64,000 bases of DNA from Argentina anserina (Eukaryota; Streptophyta; Magnoliopsida; Rosales; Rosaceae): assembly GCF_933775445.1 (NCBI RefSeq), contig NC_065875.1, positions 23,931,555 to 23,995,554 on the forward strand, read 5' to 3'. Positions 1 through 11,840 of this stretch are shown here, one piece after another (position 1 is the first letter of the stretch; each line of letters opens with the position of its first letter). The notes beneath the pieces were generated by a model, which was given only the letters and a program-made list of their open reading frames with translations, made no database searches and was not told where the DNA came from. A program made the position numbers and the translations under genes.

Positions 1-404
1 TCAAAATAGGCTTGTAGAAAATTAATTTGGATTTAGATTGAAAAATATTTGAGTGTGAGTTTAATTTACAGGAGGAGCTATAATATATGTTCTAAATTTC
101 TCTTGTTTTTAATGACAATAGAAATAAAAGCAATTGCTTTTTAAAAGCTACTACCAGGGACCTATAATTTTTTTTAAAAAAAATTGCTTATCTTTAATAT
201 ACCAAATTTTACTAAATTTGAAAGTTGAGATATAAGCTGATTTTTTAAGTGAAACTGCACCAAATTAGCTCTTACAAGCACGATGAATAGACCCGAAATT
301 TTAAATACAACACTTTTTATGTTTTTTTTTTAATTTATGGTCTCACCACACCAAGTTGATCTATCATGTTCAAAATAAGTGTCTGTACTACCAAAAAGGT
401 GCAG
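1..404. other. AT-rich sequence, nothing recognised
   Basis: This stretch is AT-rich, with poly-T and poly-A runs and no open frame with recognisable content. It ends where a gypsy-type LTR begins with TGTCAC. I see no gene, RNA or clear repeat in it. Confidence 0.4.
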
Positions 405-1258
405 TGTCACAACCCCGAAATTCGAATGATAAAAATTTGAATTCAAAGCCATGAAAAAACTCTAAAACAATTTCAATCAATCAAAATCATCTTATAGTCA
501 TAGCGTATCGTAACTGAGTTCATAGGACATTTCAGTCGATTTGATTATTACAAAACCAATTTATAATTCAGCATTATATCAAATGGAAATGTAAAATCAT
601 CTCAATCCCCACCAAAATAGAAATAAAGAAACTTCGAAATCTTCAGAATAGCCCTCCAATTTTGCTAATCCACACATGCAGAACTTTTCCCAACACCATC
701 TAATAGGTGCACCGGGATTGTAAACACAAATCCGATAAGACTTGCAGCTCGTATGAGTAAAACCACAGTATAGCACGCATAGTAATACAAGAGAAAAATA
801 CTGAAAACATTTAATTATAAATGCACTCATGAGTCTCAGGACGGCCCATCTGGATGTCCAATAATATCTGAAAATATAAGTGCTCATGAGAAATTAGGCA
901 ACCCATTTGTTTACACGAATACATTTATAATACGGGTACTTATGAGACCCAAGTACTCATCTGTTACCCTTCATGCAGTACTTCGTCGGGCATTGGGCAA
1001 CCCATCTGTTACCCAATATCCCAAAAATATGGGTACTCATAAGCATGTAACTAATCTGTTACCCCTCATGCAGTACACCGGCAGACAGACTAGAGCTCTA
1101 ACTGAATCGTAACTGTCACTCGGCCAAGGCTAGGTTCCGATATGCCAACACGTCTGAAGACAGAAAAACGTTTTTTAACATAACTTCAGTTAAGACCACG
1201 TACAATACAATCCTCACATGTTATTCTACAAAAACAAAGCGACTCATGCTCAAATATA
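405..1258 (-). repeat. 3' LTR of gypsy element (alignable part)
   Basis: This aligns with 4748-5945, beginning TGTCAC and running through shared blocks such as the Met/Cys-rich segment near 680-760 and the repeated ACTCATGAG/GTTACCCCTCATGCAG motifs. Relative to the other copy it lacks one internal duplication unit and most of an 18-20 bp tandem array. The true LTR may run on to about 1990, but that part has no counterpart in the other LTR. Confidence 0.65.
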
Positions 1259-1619
1259 ATAAATATTAATGATATAAATAAACTAATTTGGAAATATGAA
1301 TATGACAGTATATAATATAGCAACCCATATATATGTATCAATTTTACCATTTATACACATACACAACCCACTATATCATATAGATATCATAGTTCGATCT
1401 TTAAAACTAAAGCGTAATTAAGAATCACCACCAAGGGTAGACTCGTCATAGTGAGATTTACTCTTTTTTTTTTCTCAGCGTAATTTCCATAATACCAAAA
1501 GCAAATCATTCACTTGTTTTGTCGATCACCTAGATTGAATAAGAAGTGATTAGAAACGTTACGTAAAACCTCAAATGCCGAATCAGTACTATTTTTACTG
1601 ATCAGCAATTTACGGTGTT

Positions 1620-1960
1620 TACGTAATTACTGTTCATGTATTAATGGTCATGTACGTACTGTTTTATGTATTACTGTTCTTGTACGTATTGTTTACGTAC
1701 TACTGTTCTTTTCCATATTGTTTACGTATTACTGTTCATATACATACTTTTTACGTATTATTGTTCATGTACATACTGTCTACGTATTACTATTCCAGTA
1801 AATACTAATCATTGATTTACTATTTCAGAAAATTACTTTTACAATTACTGTACATAATTTACTTTTACATTTACTGCTTAGAAATCACTATTACAATTTA
1901 CAGTACATAAATTACTTTTATATTTTTACTGTACATAAATTACTTTTTACAAAAAATTAT
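1620..1960. repeat. Degenerate ~30-bp minisatellite (TACTGTTCATGTACGTA type)
   Basis: About five imperfect copies of a unit of roughly 30 bases, containing TTTACGTATTACTGTTC, lie at 1628-1790. They are followed by a second array with TTACTTTTACA and TTACTGTACATAA units up to 1960. The array sits between the alignable LTR and the first RT fragment and probably belongs to LTR sequence of a gypsy element. Confidence 0.6.
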
Positions 1961-2418
1961 TGTTCACGCGCCCCCGCATGTAGCGGCGCGTGGTGTTCAC
2001 GCGCCACCTCTGGCAGCCACGCGTGGCGCTCAAAACTCTTCATTTTCTTGATGGTCAACTTCTTCAGTTCCCTGTAGACCACACATAACCACAGAGAACT
2101 ATCTTTCTTTTTCACGAACAACACCGGTGCACCCCAAGGTGAGACGTTAGGTCTAATGAACTCTTGGTCCAATAGTTCATCTATATGCACCTTCAACTCT
2201 TTAAGTTCGTTTTGTCCCATTCTATAAGGCGCCTTTGACACTGGTGCCGTACTGGGTACCACATCTATGCAGAAATCCACCACTTTGCGAGGAGGTAACC
2301 TTGGTATCTTCTGAAACACCTCACTATGCTCAGATACTACCACAATATCTGCAATAGTTACTTTCTGATCTGCAGATTCTACTTGTGCCAAACCGCAGAG
2401 AACCTCTACCGCCACCAC
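1957..2418 (-). pseudogene. Ty3/gypsy reverse transcriptase N-terminal fragment
   Basis: An open frame of 153 codons reads like the start of gypsy RT. It includes [10 protein letters not shown], then a PYRM..ELKELK segment, then [20 protein letters not shown]. It stops before the conserved catalytic YxDD block and runs out into non-homologous sequence. The fragment is a relic and not a functional gene. A second, more damaged copy of the same protein region lies at about 3740-4140. Confidence 0.8.
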
Positions 2419-2439
2419 AAGAGAAACGCATCACGCATC

Positions 2440-3740
2440 CTACCACCCTCACCAAAACTTACCGTCTGAAATTAATTACAGCTAGCTGCTTCTATGAGTG
2501 GTATGCCACAATTTGCAGTACAGACAAAGAAGATATTTATCTCCCGACAATGTGACATGAAAATTAGGTGGATTTTACAGCGCAAATTCCAACACGACCA
2601 CAACTGAGATATACCCTACCCACTGGTTCATGCATACCTCGAATGCATGACACATGGCCCACACAAACGCCCCAGTGACATCATCTAAAGTATTGGTTTC
2701 CCCACAGTTGTAGTACTAATAAGTTTAGTAATCACTTCAACAGAAACCTGATATTGGTTCCACCATCTCCTCCAGACTAACCCAAAATTATCGCTGCACC
2801 ACCACTCTAAACAGTTGTTTCTTTACTTTCATCAAGAACCCTCATGGCCACCTAATTATTTTGAGAAGCCAAATGATCCTGCTCAATTATCAACGCATTC
2901 GGCCAAAATAACTGCTCTGCAAGCAGCAATTAAAGGACCACTCTCTTATCGTAAAATGTATCCGTTGTTGAACTCTTGAGTTAACATCTCCTTATCCAAC
3001 AATAATCAACCTGATGCATGGACAGAAATGAGCCTCCAAGTCTCCAACACTAAACACCACTAAACCAAGGTCATCTCATTCCTTACCTTCAATAGAATTA
3101 CTTCACCATCATTGCGTCTCATTTGGATCAGTGACATAGCTACGTTCCAATTCTCAACACTAGACCAATGATTAATTCCACGACACATTACCGTTCTCAA
3201 TTAAATGCTCATCTAGCAAATAATTAAATCATAATGTCATAAATGAAATTTTCCCACCTTAGATTTCTTGGTCAGCCAAGAACAATGAGTAACATCAATT
3301 GTCTATGGCTCAATCAAGACAAGTTGAAACACAACGACGATCTAATCTCCACTCAAGAATTGCATCACCTAATTAAGGATGTATCACACACCCTACCCCT
3401 CCATTACAAATAATGTTTGAAATCTTTGTCACGAAAATTTTCGTTAAACCACTTCCAACCTATGGTCTTCACATCCTATACCTTAAAAATAATACTTCAA
3501 CCTCATTTGGCCTCAATTTGGATTAGTTGCATAACTAAAATCCAGTCCTCAGCATTGAAACACTGAATATCCCCCAACGCTGGATCAACGCTCTCCATTA
3601 AGACCTCTTGATAGGTCTCTGCCCTAATGGAAATCTATCTAATTAAACCAGTTAGCATTCATGTAACTTCTTCACCTTGAGTTGATGATAACTGGATCTA
3701 ATATCAATCTTAGAATACCGTAACTCCTCTAAGCTAATCG
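2440..3740. other. Decayed retroelement interior with an internal duplication
   Basis: No open frame of note. Sequences near 3100-3180 and 3496-3570 resemble each other: both have a CTCATTTGG block, then GGAT(T/C)AGT, then a CTCA(A/G)CA(C/T)T block. This suggests an old duplication of roughly 390 bases. I take it as decayed internal or untranslated sequence of the gypsy element around it. Confidence 0.4.
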
Positions 3741-4140
3741 AACAATTCATCAATCTTAGACAAATGATACCTATTCTTGATGGTCACCTTATTCAATTCC
3801 TTATAGTCCACATACAACCGCATGGAACCATCTTTGTTTTTCACGAACAACACTTGCGCACCCCAAGGTGAGACACTAGGTTTAATGAACCCTTAGTCTA
3901 ATAGGTCATCTATATGCACTTTCAATTCTTTTAAGCTCGTTCTGCCTCATCATATAAGGCGCATTCGACATAGGTGTTCTACCAGGTACAACATCAATGC
4001 ATAATCGATAACTCTCCGAGGAGGTAAACCCGATATCTCCTGAAACACCTCACTATAATCGGATACCACAACAATGTATGTGATAGCTAATTCCTGGTCC
4101 ACAGACCCCACATGTGCCAAGACTCATGCTCTCATGGCAT
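3740..4140 (-). pseudogene. Second gypsy RT fragment, with stops
   Basis: Read on the minus strand, this resembles the fragment at 1957-2418 (VFQEISGLPPRR, then [21 protein letters not shown]) and continues a little further, to [12 protein letters not shown]. It is broken by several stops. Two copies of the same domain within one LTR-bounded unit indicate rearrangement or two elements. Confidence 0.7.
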
Positions 4141-4316
4141 TATCCGACTTGAGGCAACGATAACGAAAAACTGGCTCTCCGGGACTATGGAAAAATACTA
4201 CCATGTCCAAGCAATCGATCAAAGCATGACGTGACCTCAACCAATCAATTCTTAAGATCACATCATAGATGTGGTCCGTAATCACTATCAAGAAGCAGGG
4301 AATTATCTACCCCCAA

Positions 4317-4514
4317 TCACAATGGACAAGCCTTGCAGATTGTCTCAAGCTCAAGAGACACTCCAAAAGCTGAAGTAACACATAAAGTACTTCCAAGAGA
4401 TGTAGGAATCAACCCTACCACCTCTACTACCGAACTAGCAATAAAAGAGTTTGATGCTCCCGTATCAAACAGTACTCTAGTAAGGTAGTCAAAAATAGGT
4501 AAGGTACATTCCAC
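4317..4514 (-). pseudogene. Gypsy aspartic protease fragment
   Basis: The 65-codon frame contains LFDTGASNSFI, the active-site signature of retroviral-type aspartic proteases, with hydrophobic flanks typical of plant Ty3/gypsy. Upstream gag sequence is not recognisable and the frame ends soon after the motif, so this is a remnant. Confidence 0.75.
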
Positions 4515-4733
4515 TTCTGTGTCTCGCTATTAATCAAGATATCTAGAGGGAACATGGATCATCGAAGTATCATCACAACACTTCTATTTAGAGGACCAAA
4601 CCTTCAGGTGTAGCTCCTAACACTCTTGCGTACCCAGTGACATATCAATAGCAAAGAGCATGTGATGGGAATCCGCTGCAGTCGGGTCATCGCTCCTGGA
4701 TGATATTGATAAATCGCCGAATACGCAACCTAC

Positions 4734-4745
4734 GCTCTGATACCA
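4734..4745 (-). promoter_or_regulatory. Primer binding site, initiator Met-tRNA
   Basis: On the minus strand this reads TGGTATCAGAGC, a perfect match to the usual Met-tRNA primer binding site of plant LTR retrotransposons. It lies two bases inside the LTR that ends at 4748, and it defines the 5' end of the gypsy element. Confidence 0.85.
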
Positions 4746-4747
4746 AC

Positions 4748-5945
4748 TGTCACGACCCCGAATTTCAAATGATAAAAATTCAAATTCGAAGCCATGAAAA
4801 CTCAAAAACAATCTCAAATATACTGAACTCATCTTATCATAACAGTGTATCGAAACTGAGTCCACATCATGACTCAGTCAACTCGAATAATACACAACCA
4901 ATGGAAATGTAAAATTCACTCAATCCTCACCACTAACAGTAGAAAGAAATCTTCGACGTCTTTAGAGTAGTCCATCAATTCTGCTAATCCACACCTGCAG
5001 AACTATCCCTTACACCATCGAATAGGTGCACCGGGATTGTAAACACAAACCTGGTAAGCTTTTGCAGCTCGTATGAGTAAAACAACAATACAACTCGCGT
5101 ATAAATACAAAATAAACATATTGAAAACATATAATTATAAATGTACTCATGAGTCATTGGACGGCCCATCTGGTTGTCAAATAATATCTGAAATTATAAG
5201 TGCTCATGAGAAATACGGTAGCCCCTCTCTTTACCTAAATACATTTATAATACGGTACTCATGAGCGCTGGTACACCTTTGTTACCCCTCATGAAGTACG
5301 CCGTCAGACATTGGGTAACCTCTCGCTACCCAATATCTAAAAGAAAAATACTAAAAACATTTAATTATAAATGTACTCATGAATCATTGGACGACACATA
5401 TGGTTGTCTAATAATAACTGAAAATATAAGTACTCATGAGAAATCAGGCAACCCATCTGTTTACCCAATTATATTTATAATACGGGTACTCATAAGACCC
5501 AGGTACTCATCTGTTACCCCTCATGCAGTACACCGCCGGGCATTGGGCAACCCATCTGCCACCCAAAAATCCCAAAAATATGGGTACTCATAAGCTGGTA
5601 ACCCATATGTTACCCCTCATGCAGTATACCGGCAGACAGATTAGAGCTCTAACTATATCGTAAATGTCACTCGGCCAAGGCTAGGTTCCAATATGCCAAC
5701 ACATCTGAAGACTGGTCCGAAGACAGAAAAACACGTCCGAAGACATAACACACGCCCGAAGACATAAAAACACGTCCGAAGACATAACACATGTCCGAAG
5801 ACAGAAAAACACGTCCCAAGACAGAAGAACACGTCCGAAGACATAACACACGTCCGAAGACAGAAAACGTTTTAACAAACTCAATGTTAAAACCACGTAC
5901 AATAATCAACACATGATATTGTACAAATCAAATCGACATGCTCTA
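4748..5945 (-). repeat. 5' LTR of gypsy element (alignable part)
   Basis: Aligns with 405-1258 but is longer. It contains a tandem duplication of about 230 bases (units starting near 5119 and 5349) and an 18-20 bp tandem array at 5703-5868 that is a single unit in the other LTR. Sequence beyond 5945 to about 6310 (a GC-richer block) probably belongs to the same LTR, although the 3' LTR lacks it. Confidence 0.65.
5703..5868. repeat. 18-20 bp tandem repeat array inside an LTR
   Basis: About nine copies of a unit of the form ACACGTCCGAAGACATAA or ACACGTCCGAAGACAGAAAA. The corresponding place in the other LTR (about 1150-1175) has only one unit, so the array grew after the copies separated. All three minus-strand frames are open across it because of the repeat; none is a gene. 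Confidence 0.85.
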
Positions 5946-6437
5946 ATTTCGGAATTTCTGAAAAATCTCAAATCATGAACCCTAGAATTGAAATTTCTTG
6001 ATTCGAGTTCTTACTTTTCGATTTAGCTCAAAACCTTTGCAGGGGTTGTTGACGATGTTGAGGCAAGGAGTTTGAAACCGGTGGTGAAGCCTAAACTCGC
6101 CGGAGATCGCCGGAAAATTGAAGAACACAACTGGGTCACCTATGGGTATTCGGGTCGACTTTCGGGCTTCGATGCGTGGAAACTGGCGTACTACTCCATG
6201 ATCCACCACCACATGGAGGTGCATAAGGAGGAGACGAAGCTATCTGGGTCGGCCCGGTCACCTGAAACCGACAGAGTCGGCCAGAAAAGTCGGGTCGGGT
6301 CGCAATGAAATTTTCACCTCTAAAGGCACGGGTGCGGAGAAATAGGGAGAAAAATGGAGTTATGACAATTTAGTTTAGTGTAAGATACTTGGGAATCGAA
6401 GAATAGATTACAATTTACTGTAGAAGCGGAAAAAAGC

Positions 6438-6460
6438 ACATATATATATATATATATATT
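6438..6460. repeat. (TA)n microsatellite
   Basis: A run of TA dinucleotides just beyond the gypsy remnant. A similar run lies at 6741-6774, directly after a short (CA)n tract. Confidence 0.8.
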
Positions 6461-6697
6461 CCACAAAAACCGTCAAAATCTACAGCTTACCAATAAAAAT
6501 TTCTGCCAGTTCATACCCTGGGAAAAGAGAGCTCAAAACAGAAACATTTGTTTCAGGAAAAACCAAATGGATTAGTGACAAAATAGAAACACATGTTTCA
6601 GGTAAAATGCAAGGTAATTATAAATAAAAACATACCCTCTGGACTGGAAGAAACCTCAGTCTGGTCACCTGTTTCACAACAACGTTGTTACTTTCAG

Positions 6698-6742
6698 CCG
6701 ACTCCAAAACCCAACAGCAACACACACACACACAAAAGAATA

Positions 6743-6784
<42 letters not shown>

Positions 6785-7160
6785 TTCTCTTTTGGTATTT
6801 AGAATTGCATAATGATCAAGCACAACTCAACACAAAAATATAATCATACCTGGGGGGAATGGACGTCCTTGAAGACAACTTGTTTTCATCATACAAAGTT
6901 AAAGTCAACTACAACAACAACAATAGCAGCAACAACAACACCACAACCAACAACCATCAAATTTCGACCGACTCCAAAACCTAACAACAACACAAAATAT
7001 ATGGATTCTCTTTTGGTATTTAGAATTGCAAAATGACCGAGCACAACTCAACACAAAAGTATAATCATATCTGAGGGGAATGGACGTTTTTGAGGACAAC
7101 ATGTTTTCATCATACAAAGTTAAAGTCAACTACAGTGACAACAATAGCAGCAACAATAAC
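6698..7160. repeat. Imperfect tandem duplication of ~220-270 bp
   Basis: The block from CCGACTCCAAAACCCAACA through TTCTCTTTTGGTATTTAGAATTGCA to CATCATACAAAGTTAAAGTCAACTACA occurs twice, starting near 6698 and near 6967. The first copy carries expanded CA and TA microsatellites between its parts; the second copy does not. Both end in AACAACAA/AGCAGCAAC-rich sequence. No protein-coding content is evident. Confidence 0.75.
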
Positions 7161-7632
7161 AAAAAAACAACACCCATACATGCTTTAGTAGTGCAAATGG
7201 CAATCTATTGAAACTGAAAATAATGTGAGATCAACTGTGTAGAAACAAATGGCTTTCTCATTGACAATTGTCCAACTGAAGAAACTTATAATAACAAAAC
7301 TATTCATGTTCTTGATAATTAATACAGTTTCAACAGATATTCGCAAACGTGAAAACAAAAATCAAGAGCTTACAGTAAATGACATATTTAGTTCCATCAA
7401 CACCTGCAAGAGACAATGTCAAAAAACCAGTGCCATAAGCTCCAATAAACATGCAGCTTTGACCAAACATGAATAATTGCAATGAATAATAATACATAAT
7501 CTCACATACACAAAAAAAAAACTAAATTAGACATGCACTCTGCACTAGGACAAAATTCTAAGAAAGGTTAGCTTGGAATTTTAATAGAGGATTACCGTAG
7601 GTAGCTGTTGGTGTTATTGGCCTTCTACCTGC

Positions 7633-9313
7633 TAGGGGTGTTAATTGAAAACCGAAAACCGAAAAAAAAAACGAACCATAACCGAACCATAACCGAAAAA
7701 AACCGAAGAAAAAAAAACCGCACCAAACCGCAAACAAACCGCACCAAACCGAAAGATTTGGTGTGGTTTTGGTTTGGGATGTTTGGAAACCGAAACCGAA
7801 CCGAAAAACCGAATATATATATATATATATATTATAAAAAAATTATATTATTTATAGATATATTTAATATACATAATTAAATATGTTATCGATCGAGACC
7901 CAAACTTTATCAAAATTCGGTGAACTTTTTACCATATCTGTATTTATATATGCTGATCACATCCGACGGTCGAAATTTAATAATTTGAATTTTAGATATT
8001 GGAATCACAACATGTCTACTAATGTGATATAACTTGTTTAGTGGTCTTTTTGCAAATGTATGCAGTTGTGAAGCAACTATATCTTATAAATAGAATTTTG
8101 CAAATCTGTCTGCATGATGCGTTACGTAGTGTGAAATATGGTTATGGTAAAAAAATCACATATTTTCGATAACGTTTGTGTCCCGATCGAGACGGTCAAC
8201 CCTTTTTACGCTTATTATCACCTATGGGTAGCCTTATCCCTGGAACGTAAAATTTTTGAAAATTTTACACTAGCTGCTACATCACATATATGTGAGAGTG
8301 TGTGCATGAAAAAATCCACCAAAACTAGACAAGAAGTAGGGGGTAAGAACAAATTCACTTAATTAGATGAAATTAAGTTAATGTTGACCACATCGATCGA
8401 GACCCAAATATTATCAACATTAGATGAATTTTTTACCATATCCTTATTTAAATATGTTGATCACATCTGACGGTCAAAATTTAATATTTTGAATTTTAGA
8501 CATTGGAACCACAACATGTCTACTAATGTTGTATAACTTGTTTAGTGGTCTTTTTGCAAATGTAGGCATTTTGTGAAGCAACTATATATTATAAATAGAA
8601 TTTTGCAAATATGTCCGCATGATGCGTTACATATTGTGAAATATGGTTATGGTAAAAAAATCACATCTTTTCGATAACGTTTGTGTCCCGATCGAGTCGG
8701 TCAACCCTTTTTACGCTTATTATCCCCTATGGGTAGCCTTATCCCTGGAACGTAAAATTTTTGAAAATTTTACACGAGCTGCTACATCACATATATGTGA
8801 GAGTGTGTGCATGAAAAAATCCACCAAAACTAGTCAAGAAGGAGGGGGTAAGAACAAATTCACTTAATTAAATGAAATTAAGTTAATGTTGACCACATCG
8901 ATCGAGACCCAAATATTATCAACATTAGATGAATTTTTTATCATATCCTTATTTAAATATGCTGATCACATCTGACGGTCAAAATTTAATATTTTGAATT
9001 TTAGACATTGGAACCACAACATGCCTACTAATGTGGTATAACTTGTTTAATGGCTTTTTGCAATTGTATGCATTTGTGAAGCAACTATATCTTGTAAATA
9101 GAATTTTGCAAATCTGTCCGCATGTTCTTTTTATTTCGTTAAGAATCAAGTAGATAGACAAGGAAAGAAACTCCGATTTTCTTTACAAAATAACCGAAAT
9201 AAAAACCGATATAAACCAGAGAAAAACCAAACCGAACCAAACCGAATAAATAGAACGGTTTGGTGTTCGGTATCACCTATAAACCGAACCATTTACACCG
9301 ATTAACACCCCTA
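7633..9313. mobile_element. Non-autonomous hAT-type DNA transposon
   Basis: The element begins TAGGGGTGTTAAT and ends with the exact inverted complement, ATTAACACCCCTA. It is flanked by an identical 8-bp duplication CTACCTGC (7625-7632 and 9314-9321), the hallmark of hAT insertion. The subterminal regions are rich in CCGAACC/CCGAAAA and GGTTTGG motifs. The interior is filled by about 2.5 tandem copies of a 505-bp unit. No transposase frame is present, so it must be mobilised in trans, if at all. Both perfect ends and duplications suggest a fairly recent insertion. Confidence 0.9.
7886..9122. repeat. 505-bp tandem repeat array inside the hAT element
   Basis: The phrase GATCGAGACCCAAA recurs at 7891, 8395 and 8900, a spacing of 504-505 bases. 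The first two units are complete and very similar and the third is cut off at about 9122. Each unit contains the palindrome GTAAAATTTTTGAAAATTTTAC and a CACATATATGTG palindrome. The array looks like a satellite-type repeat grown inside a transposon. Confidence 0.85.
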
Positions 9314-9321
9314 CTACCTGC

Positions 9322-11840
9322 TGCACAGTTGCATTCAATTAGAAACAAGAAAATCTGATCATGAATGCATAAAAGGACACAAACAGCCGCAATGCAAAAA
9401 TCATACATGGCCGTCACACAAATCTTATGAAAATGGTAAAAAAGAGAATGTGAAATCTTACAATGTGATGGCTCAGGCCTTGAATGCTTGAGTTGGTGAC
9501 CTGCTTTTAGACATGAGCAAAAAAAATAAATTTGTGAAAACATACATGTTTACTTTATTTAGTATTGGTAGTAAATTTAATCTTTAAATTAAGTTAAATT
9601 TGAATGAAAATTCAAATTGATCAACAAAGTAACTATTTTATCAAAAGTCATAACTTTCATGAAAAGGCATCATGAAGGTTGATGTGGAAAAAGGTATGTC
9701 TTTTAAAATAAGATGGTTCAGACTTGTATACATACACAGCAGTCGGAGCTTATTCTGTCCACGGTGTGAACCTCCACGGCGGTATTTTTCTCAGCGCATG
9801 CTTAGCACGCTGCATTTGATGTTATATCTTTACTTCACTCGATCATCAATCTTCAGAGCAAGAGCCCACTTGGTTGGAAACTGAGTTTGTTATATCAGTA
9901 TTTCTAGATATATGTTAGAAAGAAACCCAAGAACTCATCTGGGTTAGCTACATATGATATGAATTTATGTAAACAAGTTACCTAATATTGGATTGACTGC
10001 CGATGTTGGAGTTGCAGGGGCTTAGTAGAGAATAGACAGGATTAGTGAACTGAATCTGGGTTCATACGAGGATAGAAGGAACTGAAGAGCTTTGTCCATT
10101 CTAGAGAAATAAACATAATTGTATAACTGAGATATTATGATTGTTGACTTCCCTTTCTTGACTTACTTCTTCATTTCACTCTAATATTTGGCATAGATTG
10201 AAGAAGGAACAGTCGTGTTATGGGTTACGGGTAATTCTCAGAGACGATCAACCTCTACGACTGTTCCTTTTGATTTGGATTGATACACGGATCGGCTGGA
10301 TTCCTCTCGACTGCTTTTAGATGACGATTTTGGCAACAAGCACACCAAGAAATCGTCTCTGTGTTATGGGTTTCATGGCGGAGATTAAAGAAGGAACAGT
10401 CGTGTTCTGGGTTTCCCCAAGAGCAGATGAATTTTACTGATTTTCCTTCGAGATTTATTAACCAACCACTGGATGCCACGTGTACATTTACCCTCCGTGA
10501 CCCTCCACAGCCGTGGAGGGAATAATTTCCGCACAGCAGTCCATCACTTCAATAAAAAAAATTCTGCATCAGAAATCTTATCAAAACTACAAAAGTTTTT
10601 CTGCATTCATATTAGAGTTTAAGAGACTGACAGAGAATAAACACAATCTAAGTTCATTCATCCTCAGATGGTTGTGCTTCTTCTAGCCTCGATCATCTTG
10701 CTAAGTTCTAGCCTCAATCACCAGTTCTAAAGGTTTTGATTTTTATTCTGTTTTTTTTTTAATTTCCTGAGATTTCTTTGTGTATATATGTTTTGAATAT
10801 AGCAATTATTGATTTACATTTCTAACAAATATATCATCTGTATATACGTACGTAGAGACCAACATCAACACTCTTATGAGGCTAAATCTGCCCTCAAATG
10901 GATCGAACCAAGATAATTTTGCCAGAGAAGAAGTACATATATATATATATATATTAATTTTTCTATATCAGCCTTAATTACTACCGTAATTATTTTATCT
11001 TCAAAAACCAACTCTATTGCACAGCAGAGTACGTAAAAAAAATGACTACATCTTCAACAAAAAACACTATCTGAAGCTTACCATCACAAGGGTCCACTTT
11101 GCACCTATCACAGGGGTCCACTTTGCAGTTATCTAAACGACCCGAATAAAAATACAGCAAGGTAATTACTTAACCAATACTAAACCAAAGCGCATGAAAG
11201 GTCATCATCTTTCACAAGAAAACATACATTCATATGTAAAAGCATATCACTTAACATTTTAACGTATCAACAAAAAAAAACATTTTTACGTGACTTGTAT
11301 GTTGGATATTTAGGAATGGGCAAAGATACACATTTGCATTTGCACATCAATATTCCAAAAAACAAAATTACTAGCATCCACAAAAAGTATAAAAAACTGG
11401 ATTTCATTAAGATGGACAAACTTATATCACAAATGTGAGTTTAAAACCAAATAAATGGGGTATAGAGAGACTGATTGACAAAATCGATTGCTTATGTCCA
11501 TTGAGTCAATGACGCAACTTCATATCTATAACTTCTCTTACATCGATCCAGAGCAAACATGGATAAGGAATTGGAGTAATGAAAAGAGAACAAAATATAC
11601 CAGATTTCCAGGCGGCGGATGGTGGTGCGGTCTTGCCGGCGGCAGTCCCTTTCCTGCCTATCATGCTTTTCACGATGAATTGACCACAAGGTCATAATGC
11701 TTTTATTTTGTTAGGATATCGATATTAATCTCTTCTTCTGTATATGTATTTGCAATAGGCTTCTCCTTAGGGCTGAGCCCATATTAGTAGTAAGAATGAT
11801 GCCCTAGTCCAGTCTAGTCCAGTAGGTAGTTATCTATTAT
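9322..11840. other. Intergenic, no gene recognised
   Basis: Short open frames here have no recognisable content. A direct repeat GAAGGAACAGTCGTGTT occurs near 10204 and 10390, with an inverted piece ACGACTGTTCCTTTT near 10258. A perfect small hairpin with CCCTCCAC/GTGGAGGG arms lies near 10501-10520. A GGGTCCACTTTGCA repeat occurs at 11090-11125, and a (TA)n run near 10937-10955. These look like repeat debris. Confidence 0.4.

Larger units (their letters stand above)
405..6310 (-). mobile_element. Degraded Ty3/gypsy LTR retrotransposon (minus strand), possibly a composite
   Basis: LTR-like sequences that start with TGTCAC on the plus strand lie at 405 and 4748. Just inside the second one, on the minus strand, is a perfect 12-base primer binding site for initiator Met-tRNA (plus 4734-4745). 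This fixes the element as minus-strand, with its 5' LTR at the high coordinates. Between the LTRs are minus-strand remains of an aspartic protease and of reverse transcriptase, all broken by stops and frame changes. The RT N-terminal region occurs twice (about 1957-2418 and 3740-4140), and the two LTRs agree only over their first 850-1190 bases. The element is therefore either rearranged or made of two related copies. The upper end is uncertain. Gag, integrase and RNase H are not recognisable. Confidence 0.75.

Noticed and set aside
5703..5868. Regular short repeats as a CRISPR array
   Set aside because: The repeats adjoin with no unique spacers, and the genome is a plant nuclear genome.
5653..5912. 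Overlapping minus-strand frames with repeated CysLeuArgThr-type wording
   Set aside because: They come from the 18-20 bp tandem array, which is open in all three minus frames. There is no start context or homology.
8138..8867. Two near-identical 74-codon open frames (8138-8362 and 8643-8867) as a duplicated small gene
   Set aside because: The coding differences I could find between the copies all change the amino acid, and there is no protein-like conservation. The frames are by-products of the 505-bp repeat unit.
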